From: Alphaproteobacteria bacterium UBA3439
GTDB lineage: Bacteria > Pseudomonadota > Alphaproteobacteria > Puniceispirillales > Puniceispirillaceae
Length of the DNA stretch: 34,264 nt
Reading direction: 5' to 3'
NCBI GenBank assembly: GCA_002378605.1
Contig: DFSK01000124.1
Span: 3,751-38,014 of the forward strand
The notes below the pieces were generated by a model. It did no database searches. It saw only the letters and a list, made by a program, of their open reading frames with translations, and was not told the DNA's origin. Each line of letters starts with the position of its first letter. Within the stretch, counting starts at the first letter, position 1. Positions 1-6,118 of this stretch are shown here, piece after piece. The position numbers and the translations under genes were made by a program.

Positions 1-48
1 CGGGCAAATGATTATCCGGGCAAATGATCACCCGTTCAAATGATCATT
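1..48. repeat. three tandem 16-bp units
   Basis: Three consecutive 16-base units (1-16, 17-32, 33-48) share the core CAAATGAT; the first two begin CGGGCAAATGAT and the third is diverged (CGTTCAAATGAT). The array runs over the stop codon of the glutathione peroxidase gene on the minus strand, so it may continue upstream of the window. No function is evident. Confidence 0.75.
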
Positions 49-604
49 GGGCAAGCGCGGTTTCGATGGCCTTGCGAAGACGGCCACTTTTCGGGCCGGT
101 GGTCGAGGCAAACCAATCAACCAAATTGCCATTGCCATCAATCACATGTTTATGGAAATTCCAGCGCGGCACAGCAAGACCGCCATGCGCATCGGCAATC
201 CATTTATAATAGGGGTGCGCGTTCGGGCCTTTGACGTGAACAATATCGGCCATCGGGAAATTAATACCGTAATTCAGCGTGCAGAATTCTTTGACCTGCT
301 TGGCATCATCCAATTCCTGCCCGCCGAAGTCATCACTTGGCACACCAAGAACGACAAGCCCCTTATCCTTATATTCAGTCCACAGGCTTTGCAGCCCTTC
401 ATACTGGCCGGTAAAGCCGCACATCGACGCCGTATTGACCAGCAAAACCACCTTGCCACGATATTTTTCCAATGGCAGATCGCCACCATCAATGCTGATA
501 AAACTGAAATCATGGGCGGTAGCAGCGGCGGCAGGCATGATGCCCCCTTTCAGCACAAATAAGGCAAGGAGCAACAAAAAACGATGGGTAAGTTTGCGTG
601 TCAT
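44..604 (-). CDS. glutathione peroxidase family protein, exported
   Basis: Thiol peroxidase of the glutathione peroxidase family, which reduces hydrogen and organic peroxides with glutathione or thioredoxin. About 186 aa from the chosen start. The N-terminus (about residues 1-28) is a signal peptide: basic MTRKLTHR, a leucine-rich core, then PAAAATA, so the mature enzyme is probably periplasmic. The active-site block NTASMCGF puts the peroxidatic cysteine at about residue 62. The family glutamine is seen in FGGQE and the tryptophan in WNFHKH; a second conserved cysteine sits in FCTLNYG. A longer reading frame to 658 exists, but the extra residues precede a perfect signal peptide, so the internal ATG at 604 is preferred. 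The 3' end lies inside short tandem repeats at the window edge. Family assignment is secure; the electron donor is not known. Confidence 0.9.
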   Translation of the reverse strand: MTRKLTHRFLLLLALFVLKGGIMPAAAATAHDFSFISIDGGDLPLEKYRGKVVLLVNTASMCGFTGQYEGLQSLWTEYKDKGLVVLGVPSDDFGGQELDDAKQVKEFCTLNYGINFPMADIVHVKGPNAHPYYKWIADAHGGLAVPRWNFHKHVIDGNGNLVDWFASTTGPKSGRLRKAIETALAQ

Positions 605-726
605 GGAGCAGTAAATGGTGATCATATTGGTCAAGTGCAAGCCCCATTGCATCATCATCCCGCAAAAACCTAGTGACAGGTGATGATTTTGTTCCTAGGC
701 TCATTTCCATCGTTGTAACAAATTGA

Positions 727-739
727 AAAGGAGGTGATC
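727..739 (+). promoter_or_regulatory. full-length Shine-Dalgarno, 13-nt anti-SD complement
   Basis: AAAGGAGGTGATC is a perfect complement of the last 13 bases of a typical 16S rRNA 3' end (GATCACCTCCTTT). Its GGAGG core ends 7 nt before the ATG at 742. Most genes in this window show only 4-6 bases of SD, so this one decides that the tiny ORF downstream is probably translated. Confidence 0.75.
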
Positions 740-741
740 TG

Positions 742-822
742 ATGTCTAGTGATAAACGGTTTGGTTCGAAGGACTTGGTTTCTGTTTGGCGGGCTGAGGA
801 GCAGCCTTCTGGGTGCGCCTAG
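742..822 (+). CDS. 26-aa small ORF with exceptional RBS (candidate small mRNA)
   Basis: A 26-residue ORF beginning MSSDKRFGSKDLVSVW and ending PSGCA, stop TAG at 820-822. I do not recognise the peptide. It has no membrane segment and is polar, with one Cys and one Trp. The start is fixed by a 13-nt perfect anti-Shine-Dalgarno complement directly upstream. About 55 bases after the stop, a GC hairpin followed by seven T (878-906) would end a transcript of roughly 200 nt. Two smaller hairpins (ACGGG...CCCGT near 832-849 and GGTC...GACC near 857-871) lie in the 3' untranslated part. This layout suits a short mRNA or a dual-function small RNA. No convincing sigma70 promoter is visible upstream. 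It sits alone between the peroxidase and rhodanese genes, both on the other strand. Confidence 0.5.
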   Translation: MSSDKRFGSKDLVSVWRAEEQPSGCA

Positions 823-877
823 ATCAGAAATGACGGGCATTAACCCCGTAAAACAGGTCTTTTGATGACCGATCACG

Positions 878-906
878 AAAAGGGGGGCCAAAACCCCCCT
901 TTTTTT
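878..906. terminator. bidirectional rho-independent terminator
   Basis: GGGGGG (882-887), loop CCAAAA, CCCCCC (894-899), then seven T on the plus strand. On the minus strand the same stem is followed by TTTT, because AAAA flanks it at 878-881. It can end the short plus-strand transcript of the 26-aa ORF and the minus-strand rhodanese transcript that arrives from the other side. Confidence 0.88.
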
Positions 907-968
907 CTGCCCTCGCCCTTTGATGGCAGATTTTGATGATTGGCTTTTTTAGAGGCTCGCACAAAGCC

Positions 969-1343
969 CTAGGCTTCAGACTTGCCACCAGCGGCAATCC
1001 AATCGGAAATACCGCCAACATTACATACATTCTGATATCCCATTTCCTTTAGCGTCTTGCCAGCAAGCGCGGCCTGTCCACCGGCACCGCAAACAAGAAC
1101 GATATCGGCATCTTTACTCAGGCCTGCATTGAAATAGGGCAGGTTTTCATCAGCGGCAAATTCCAGAAATCCGCGTGGAATCCGAAGCGCACCGGCAATC
1201 GTGCCGCTTTTGGCAATATCGCCACTATCGCGAACATCAATGAACAGGCTGTTTCCGGCACCATGTTTGGCAATGCCATCAGCAGTGGAAATACGCGGAA
1301 CGACAGCATTGGCTTCTTTAAGGAATTGTTTGGCATCTTTCAT
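969..1343 (-). CDS. single-domain rhodanese-like protein
   Basis: A 124-aa protein consisting of one rhodanese (sulfurtransferase) domain. The structural motif FIDVRDSGDI (residues about 34-43) is the CH2A-like segment. The active-site loop CGAGGQA carries the catalytic cysteine at residue 85, which in this family takes up sulfur as a persulfide. The loop ends in GQA instead of the commoner GxR, so substrate preference cannot be read off. The C-terminal motif NVGGISDW is typical. No signal peptide, so cytoplasmic. It stands alone, with a bidirectional terminator 60 bases past its stop and an AAAGG ribosome site before the ATG. Confidence 0.9.
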   Translation of the reverse strand: MKDAKQFLKEANAVVPRISTADGIAKHGAGNSLFIDVRDSGDIAKSGTIAGALRIPRGFLEFAADENLPYFNAGLSKDADIVLVCGAGGQAALAGKTLKEMGYQNVCNVGGISDWIAAGGKSEA

Positions 1344-1451
1344 GGGTCGGCCTTTCGGTTTCTATTGTTTCGGGTTGGTGTTCAGCAAAAATTATAACGT
1401 CTGCCATGTTGATCTGGCAAACCTCAAAAAAGGACTGCCAATGGCGATATC

Positions 1452-2345
1452 CTAGCCGAGTAGACGCATTTTTACCTCGCGCAAATGATCAGGGGCGATA
1501 CCGCAGCAGCCGCCGATAATGCCAGCGCCCGATGCCGCCCATTTCACTGCATAATCAGCATAGGCAGCAGGCGTTATATCGGTGCGTAAATCATGCAGGC
1601 TTGCATTTGCCCCGCTATAGGTTTTTTCAATCAAAGGAAAGGCATTGGCCAAAACGCCAACAAGCGGCGGCATGGCCTTGCCGGCAAAATGTGCAACAAC
1701 AGCCCGCACCGCATCATCCATCACTTCAGGCTGGCTGCAATTAAACAACACAGCCGATGGCGCGGCACCATCAATCGCTGTCAATAAATCGATCAATGGC
1801 TCACCCGACCGCAATTTTGGCGTTCCAGCAAGCGGGGCGGCATCTTCCAATGTAAGTGATAGCCAAACAGGTTTGTCGCAATCGGCAAACACCTCAAGAA
1901 AACATAAAGCTTCGGCAATCGAGCTGTGGGTTTCAGCCATGAAAAAATCGGCATAGGGGTCAAGCTGCTGGCGAAACAGCCCGATCATCTCGACGGCCCG
2001 GCCAGCGTCGAATTTATCGGGTTGATATGATCCAAACATTGGCGGCACACCTGCGGCAACCTGCACCGGATGCGGTGCAGCATCGGCGGCATCACGCGCC
2101 AATTGACCAGCCAAATCCAGCAATGCACCAGCCTGATCACGAAACAAATCCTCGCCAATATGAAATGGCACAACAGCATAGCTGTTGGTGGTAATGATTG
2201 TGGCACCAGACTCGATAAAGGCATCATGCGCGGCGCGCACAAATTCCGGCCCTTCCATAAGTGCCAATGCCGACCATTCCGGCTGGCGAAACGGCGCGCC
2301 CATCGCCTTTAACTGGCGGCCAAGCCCTCCATCAAGAATAATCAT
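1452..2345 (-). CDS. homocysteine S-methyltransferase family protein
   Basis: About 297 aa. The family transfers a methyl group to homocysteine to form methionine, using S-methylmethionine, betaine or a similar donor, with a zinc held by three cysteines. The N-terminal ILDGGLGRQL, the mid-chain LFNCSQPE and the C-terminal GGCCGIAPDHL supply the expected strand and the three zinc cysteines. The reading frame extends upstream to 2414, but the ATG at 2345 follows an AAAGG site and begins directly with the conserved MIILDGG, so the shorter form is chosen. No signal peptide. No SAM or SAH riboswitch is recognisable upstream. The methyl donor cannot be told from sequence; a MmuM-like role is one possibility. 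Confidence 0.88.
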   Translation of the reverse strand: MIILDGGLGRQLKAMGAPFRQPEWSALALMEGPEFVRAAHDAFIESGATIITTNSYAVVPFHIGEDLFRDQAGALLDLAGQLARDAADAAPHPVQVAAGVPPMFGSYQPDKFDAGRAVEMIGLFRQQLDPYADFFMAETHSSIAEALCFLEVFADCDKPVWLSLTLEDAAPLAGTPKLRSGEPLIDLLTAIDGAAPSAVLFNCSQPEVMDDAVRAVVAHFAGKAMPPLVGVLANAFPLIEKTYSGANASLHDLRTDITPAAYADYAVKWAASGAGIIGGCCGIAPDHLREVKMRLLG

Positions 2346-2398
2346 GTTCGTACCTTTTCTTAACAATGATAGGCTAAAACCATCACGATCTTTGCCAT

Positions 2399-2419
2399 GA
2401 CAAATGATCGACAAATGAT
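2399..2419. repeat. two copies of GACAAATGAT
   Basis: GACAAATGAT occurs at 2399-2408 and 2410-2419, period 11, just upstream of the methyltransferase start. The CAAATGAT core is the same as in the tandem units at 1-48. Confidence 0.55.
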
Positions 2420-2520
2420 AACCTAACGCTAATCGATCGATCCGTCATGAGATTTTCGTGCCACTGCTGGCCGTTGCATCTCATCGCGATAATGATCGCC
2501 GTAAATTTTTCGGAGCCAAT

Positions 2521-2877
2521 ATGTATGACCGCGGCCTTGCCACTCGATTGCATGAATTAACAGCGGCTTTTTATGACCTTGAAGAAACCCGGATGTTTGG
2601 TGGGCTGGCCTATATGATGAATGGCCATATCTGCTTTGCGTTATGGGATGATTATCTGGTGATCCGCATTGGCAGTGAAAGCGCCAACAAGCTTGTCGAT
2701 AATGATCCTCATGCGCGCCCGTTTGATCTGGCTGGCAAAACCATGAAGGGATGGGTCATGATTGCCGCCGACGCGCTTGGCGAGGATCATGATTTACAGA
2801 ATTATATCGACATTGCCATGATATTCACCAGCACATTACCGCAAAAAACCGCAAAACAGGCACCGAAAAAACACTAG
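2521..2877 (+). CDS. TfoX/Sxy N-terminal domain protein
   Basis: A 118-aa protein matching the TfoX N-terminal domain: a glutamate-rich helix followed by TRMFGGLAYMMNGHICFALWDDYLVIRIG-like strands (the MFGG...F...L.R pattern) and KPM-like KTMKGWVMI. In gamma-proteobacteria the domain is part of the competence regulator Sxy/TfoX; stand-alone versions such as this are common in alphaproteobacteria and their job is largely unknown. There is no C-terminal TfoX domain. The start at 2521 follows GGAG at about 2512. A longer frame from 2458 lacks a ribosome site. A divergent methyltransferase gene lies 175 bases upstream. Confidence 0.82.
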   Translation: MYDRGLATRLHELTAAFYDLEETRMFGGLAYMMNGHICFALWDDYLVIRIGSESANKLVDNDPHARPFDLAGKTMKGWVMIAADALGEDHDLQNYIDIAMIFTSTLPQKTAKQAPKKH

Positions 2878-2889
2878 CGCCCAGACTAA

Positions 2890-3066
2890 TTAATTCAGCG
2901 TAAACCCGCACATTGCCGCAATCTGGCGGACGATTTCGCTATTGCGAACCGCAAAAGGTAAGATCGCCACCGCCAGCAGCACCATGCCAAGCCAGATCAA
3001 CCATACCGAACGATCGGCAGGGCGAACCAGCTTTTGGTCATTATTTTGCGGATCGGTTTGGGTCAT
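2890..3066 (-). CDS. 58-aa small membrane protein, unrecognised
   Basis: An ORF of 58 aa starting MTQTDPQNNDQ and ending CGFTLN. A polar N-terminal tail of about 20 residues is followed by one strongly hydrophobic segment (about residues 22-40, VWLIWLGMVLLAVAILPFAV), then a short tail with one cysteine. It should be a single-pass inner-membrane protein with the N-terminus inside or outside undecided. The start is supported by GAGGA 8 bases upstream. It is last in a minus-strand run of four closely spaced genes that starts with a plsC-like acyltransferase; the gap to the 65-aa gene before it is 24 bases. I do not recognise the family. Confidence 0.62.
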   Translation of the reverse strand: MTQTDPQNNDQKLVRPADRSVWLIWLGMVLLAVAILPFAVRNSEIVRQIAAMCGFTLN

Positions 3067-3090
3067 CAAAATCCTCGTCGCAGCCGGTTG

Positions 3091-3288
3091 CTAGCTTTGC
3101 ATGACAAATTCAAGGCCCGATTGGCTGCCAACATAAAGGCCCGGTTTTTTCATATAAAGCGAGATCAGCAGCCCGCCTTGGTCAAGCGCGACATCGACAC
3201 GGTTTCCTTGAATCCGCACGATTTTGCCCGTCGCCACCTTATCGGTTTCGATACAGGTCAAATTCACTTGTTTGTCTAAGCTTAACAT
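3091..3288 (-). CDS. 65-aa conserved-looking small protein, unrecognised
   Basis: A 65-aa protein with alternating hydrophobic pattern predicted as a small beta-barrel or beta-sheet (KIVRIQGNRVDVAL, LLISLYMKKPGLYVGSQ). The layout recalls the end of a PilZ-like fold, but the RxxxR and DxSxxG signature motifs of PilZ are absent, so I do not assign it. AAGGATAA lies 8-10 bases before the ATG at 3288. It is 50 bases downstream of a DUF2237 gene and 24 bases upstream of a small membrane protein gene, and is probably cotranscribed with both. Confidence 0.6.
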   Translation of the reverse strand: MLSLDKQVNLTCIETDKVATGKIVRIQGNRVDVALDQGGLLISLYMKKPGLYVGSQSGLEFVMQS

Positions 3289-3338
3289 GGGCTGTTATCC
3301 TTTTCCATTTGTGAAATCTGACCCGCCGGACTCCCCGA

Positions 3339-3731
3339 TTAATTCAGATCAATTGCATGCGCCTTCAGATCATCTAGCTGGCACACCGCAAGCGTGACCT
3401 GATTGGTTGCGGCAAGCCGAACCTTTGGCGCCTTGCCATCAACACGCGCCTGTTCCCACCGCGCCGCACATAAACACCATTGGTCACCCGCTTTCAAACC
3501 GGGGAAACCAAATTCAGGATGCGGCGTCGACAGATCATTGCCAGCAGCTTTGCTATATTCAAGAAACGCTTCGGTCATAATCGCGCATACGGTATGAAGG
3601 CCGCGGTCAGATGGGCCCGTATTGCAACAGCCATCGCGGAAATATCCGGTAACCGGATCATGCGAGCAGCTGGTAAGAGGGCTGCCAAGAACGTTCATTT
3701 GCCCTTGCGGGCGACCGGCTGATCCATCCAT
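3339..3731 (-). CDS. DUF2237 family protein
   Basis: A 130-aa protein that matches the DUF2237 family by NVLGSPLTSCSHDPVTGYFRDGCC near the N-terminus, DRGLHTVCAIMTEAFLEYSKAAGNDLSTP in the middle and GDQWCLCAARW (residues about 82-92) followed by AP.V.L..TN. The many conserved cysteines suggest a redox or metal site, but no function is established for the family. Two starts are possible: ATG 3731 with AAAAGG upstream, 2 bases after the acyltransferase stop, and ATG 3698, which gives the usual family N-terminus MNVLG. I list the longer one because of its ribosome site and coupling position. Confidence 0.85.
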   Translation of the reverse strand: MDGSAGRPQGQMNVLGSPLTSCSHDPVTGYFRDGCCNTGPSDRGLHTVCAIMTEAFLEYSKAAGNDLSTPHPEFGFPGLKAGDQWCLCAARWEQARVDGKAPKVRLAATNQVTLAVCQLDDLKAHAIDLN

Positions 3732-3733
3732 TT

Positions 3734-4459
3734 TTATGCCTTTTCCTGATTATTCATAATCGGCGCATCAAGGATTTCCATACGATCTTCAATACGCTGT
3801 TTAAGAGTTGCCATGAAGCTTTTTCGGTCTAGCCCGGGGTCAATCGGGTCAAGAAATTCAACCGTCACAAGCCCGGGATATTTTATCCAGCTATTGCGCG
3901 GCCAAACATGACCCGAATTCAGAGCCACCGGCACAACCGGCAATCCCGTTGCCTCATATAGCGCAAAAACACCAATTTCATACGGGTGATCAACACCGGG
4001 CGCAATGCGTGTTCCTTGTGGAAAAATCAGCATTGACCGGCCTTTTGCAGCAAGCGCCTTTCCGGCAATTCGCATATCACGAAGCGCCTTCATGCCAGCC
4101 GATCGATCCACCGGAATACAACCGGTTTTCAAAAAGAACCAGCCAATAATCGGCAGACGCAGTAATTCCTGCTTTAGCACAAAGGCTGGCGCCGATAACA
4201 GCCAGCTTAGAATGATCGTTTCCCATGCCGATTGATGCTTGACCGCATATAAAACCTGCCGATCAAGATAGCGGTTGCCTTTGACCGATTGTTTGATGCC
4301 AATCATCGCAAGCAACAAGCACGTCATATAGCCCCAAAAACGGGCGACGGCACGCGCAAACCGCGATGGCAACAGCAGCACCGGCCCCATGACAATCACC
4401 AAAACACCGGTGCCGACATAGAATAAGCTGTTAAAAACAAGAGATTTCAGATAAACCAT
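3734..4459 (-). CDS. plsC: 1-acyl-sn-glycerol-3-phosphate acyltransferase
   Basis: A 241-aa lysophosphatidate acyltransferase that adds the second acyl chain to form phosphatidic acid at the inner membrane. An N-terminal hydrophobic segment (about residues 8-30) anchors it. Catalytic motif I reads HQSAWE (H75 to E80), i.e. HX4E where the textbook motif is HX4D; this variant is familiar in alphaproteobacterial members. Motif II is VDRSAGMKALRDM, motif III is FPQGTR and motif IV is VVPVALNSG. It heads a tight minus-strand run with the DUF2237 gene (2-base gap) and two small genes. It is divergent from the hypothetical gene at 4602. Confidence 0.9.
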   Translation of the reverse strand: MVYLKSLVFNSLFYVGTGVLVIVMGPVLLLPSRFARAVARFWGYMTCLLLAMIGIKQSVKGNRYLDRQVLYAVKHQSAWETIILSWLLSAPAFVLKQELLRLPIIGWFFLKTGCIPVDRSAGMKALRDMRIAGKALAAKGRSMLIFPQGTRIAPGVDHPYEIGVFALYEATGLPVVPVALNSGHVWPRNSWIKYPGLVTVEFLDPIDPGLDRKSFMATLKQRIEDRMEILDAPIMNNQEKA

Positions 4460-4601
4460 GGGCGGATGTTAGGCACAAACCGGTCTGGCTTCAATAGCCA
4501 AAACACCGAAAAAACCGGAAAATATCGGCCCTGATATGCTGGTTTTGCTTGATCAGGGGTTTGGCCGCTTGAGGGCTGGCTTGCGAATAGGGGATGCGCT
4601 G

Positions 4602-4958
4602 ATGTCACCATCGACAAATGAGGATCAATTCTGGCAAAATCGTGCTGAAATGGCGCTTGCGTCAGCCAGACGCGCGGGCCGGATCGTGACCTATGCCGAA
4701 ATGGCCGATGCGGCTGATATTCCGGCACCGCAACGCATTCATAAATTGACCCTATGGCTTGAATCGACCATGCGCCAAGACCATGCCGATGGCCAGCCAC
4801 TTCGCGCGGCTTTGGTCATATCGCGCAATCGAGACGGGCTTCCCGCGCCCGGGTTTTTTCAGCTTTGCCATGAACTTGAGCTTTATCAGGGGCCAGAAAC
4901 CGGAACCAATGCGGCGCGGTTTCATCAAACCATGCTTGCCGCGCTGATGCCGCGCTAG
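4602..4958 (+). CDS. conserved hypothetical cytoplasmic protein
   Basis: A 118-aa soluble protein without signal peptide or membrane segments. The recognisable stretches are an N-terminal helical part (FWQNRAEMALASARRAGRIVTYAEMADAA), a helix-turn-helix-like piece ending in PQRIHKLTLWLE, then LRAALVISRNRDGLPAPGFF and a helical end. The phrase VTYAEMADAA resembles the start of small winged-helix or alkyltransferase-like proteins, but no catalytic PCHR motif is present. I believe similar proteins occur widely in alphaproteobacteria without known role. A longer frame from 4536 exists; the ATG at 4602 has GGGGAT upstream. Its stop faces the TusA-like gene stop 12 bases away. Confidence 0.7.
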   Translation: MSPSTNEDQFWQNRAEMALASARRAGRIVTYAEMADAADIPAPQRIHKLTLWLESTMRQDHADGQPLRAALVISRNRDGLPAPGFFQLCHELELYQGPETGTNAARFHQTMLAALMPR

Positions 4959-4970
4959 CCTGATCGGCTG

Positions 4971-5249
4971 CTAGGCAAGCGCTTTGGCGATACGCATTGT
5001 AAAAACACCGTCTTTTGCCACAGTTTCCAGCAGGTCATGGCCGCCTGTTTGGCAAAAATGATCAAAATCCAATGGCGCTGCCGGATCATCGGCAATCACC
5101 ACCAAAATACCACCAGCGGGCATCTGGCCGATTTGACGACGCGCCTTTAGCACCGGCAACGGACATTTCAGGCCGGTTAGATCCATTGTGATCACACCGG
5201 TATCATCGCCGGTATCTGGGGTCGCTTGGGTGTTTTTTGTTTCATCCAT
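4971..5249 (-). CDS. TusA/SirA family sulfur-carrier-like protein
   Basis: About 92 aa with the TusA signature DLTGLKCPLPVLKARR; the conserved cysteine C29 of the CPxP motif is the persulfide-carrying residue in TusA, which relays sulfur for tRNA thiolation and related pathways. A 20-residue acidic, unstructured N-terminus precedes the domain. Start choice is uncertain: the frame runs upstream to 5324, ATG 5249 gives a compact protein, and ATG 5186 begins right at the domain. No strong ribosome site distinguishes them. Divergent from the J-domain gene at 5378. Confidence 0.85.
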   Translation of the reverse strand: MDETKNTQATPDTGDDTGVITMDLTGLKCPLPVLKARRQIGQMPAGGILVVIADDPAAPLDFDHFCQTGGHDLLETVAKDGVFTMRIAKALA

Positions 5250-5377
5250 GGGCGCACCATAAATCCAGCCGAAGCGAATTGCCAGCCCCATTTTTGCGAA
5301 TTTGCCTTGTTGGGTTTTCCCCACAGAACCGCGTGATAAATCTTGCCTTTCACTCCCGTTGCCAGCTAGATAAGGCC

Positions 5378-6100
5378 ATGAGCATTTGGGGCATTATTAT
5401 TGGCGGCACTGCGGGGTTTGCACTTGGCGGGCCAATTGGCGGATTGCTTGGCGCGGCGGCTGGTCATGCGGTCGAGGCCAAATTCGTGCCATCGCGCCCT
5501 GACCCACAAGCCACAAGGCGTGTTGCCTTCACCGTTGCGGTTATCGCGCTTTCGGCAAAAATGGCCAAGGCTGATGGCATTGTAACGCGTGATGAAATTG
5601 CCGCCTTCCGTGCGCGTGTCCATATCCCCCCATCCGAGGTTAAACAGGTTGGCCGCTTTTGGGATTTGGCTCGCCAGACGCCAGACGGGTTTGAAGATTA
5701 CGCCAAACAGGTGGCACGGCTGTTTGTGCCGCGCGCGCCCGTGCTGGAACAATTGCTTGATCTATTGTTTCACATCGCCCAGTCAGATGGTGACATTACC
5801 GGCCCGGAATTATCCTATCTGGCAACAGTTGCCGGGATTTTCGGCTTTGATGAGGCCGATTTTGACCGGCTTCTTGCGCTGCATCAGTCAAACGGCCCCT
5901 CGCCCTATGAAATTTTGGGAGTCAGCAGTGACATTGATGATCAGGCGCTTCGCAAACATTGGAAACATCTGGCGCGAACACATCACCCCGATACATTGAC
6001 CGCCGACGGCATGCCTGAAGAATTTGTCGCCGCCGCGAATGACCGGCTGGCCAAGATCAATGCGGCCTATGATGCTATTGCCCGCCAGCGCGGCCTGTAA
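5378..6100 (+). CDS. TerB-domain / J-domain co-chaperone (DjlA-like)
   Basis: A 240-aa protein with three parts. Residues about 3-32 are glycine-rich and hydrophobic (IIIGGTAGFALGGPIGGLLGAAAG) and may be a membrane segment. Residues about 50-165 form a TerB-like helical domain (KMAKADGIVTRDEI, later HIAQSDGDITGPEL). The last about 70 residues are a J domain, with SPYEILGVSSD, the HPD tripeptide in THHPD, and an AAYDAI end. J domains stimulate the ATPase of DnaK. This order is that of DjlA. The frame is open further upstream, but ATG 5378 with ATAAGG before it starts the conserved part. A DjlA-type gene near rnpB and mraZ is, from memory, a recurring alphaproteobacterial arrangement. Confidence 0.88.
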   Translation: MSIWGIIIGGTAGFALGGPIGGLLGAAAGHAVEAKFVPSRPDPQATRRVAFTVAVIALSAKMAKADGIVTRDEIAAFRARVHIPPSEVKQVGRFWDLARQTPDGFEDYAKQVARLFVPRAPVLEQLLDLLFHIAQSDGDITGPELSYLATVAGIFGFDEADFDRLLALHQSNGPSPYEILGVSSDIDDQALRKHWKHLARTHHPDTLTADGMPEEFVAAANDRLAKINAAYDAIARQRGL

Positions 6101-6118
6101 CCGGTCAGGATAATTATT

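Noticed and set aside
727..739. Minus strand reads like the 3' tail of 16S rRNA
   Set aside because: Only these 13 bases match and nothing of helix 45 lies upstream, so it is a ribosome binding site for the plus-strand ORF, not an rRNA remnant.
2346..2460. Possible SAM or SAH riboswitch before the homocysteine methyltransferase
   Set aside because: No conserved riboswitch core or pairing pattern could be found on the minus strand.
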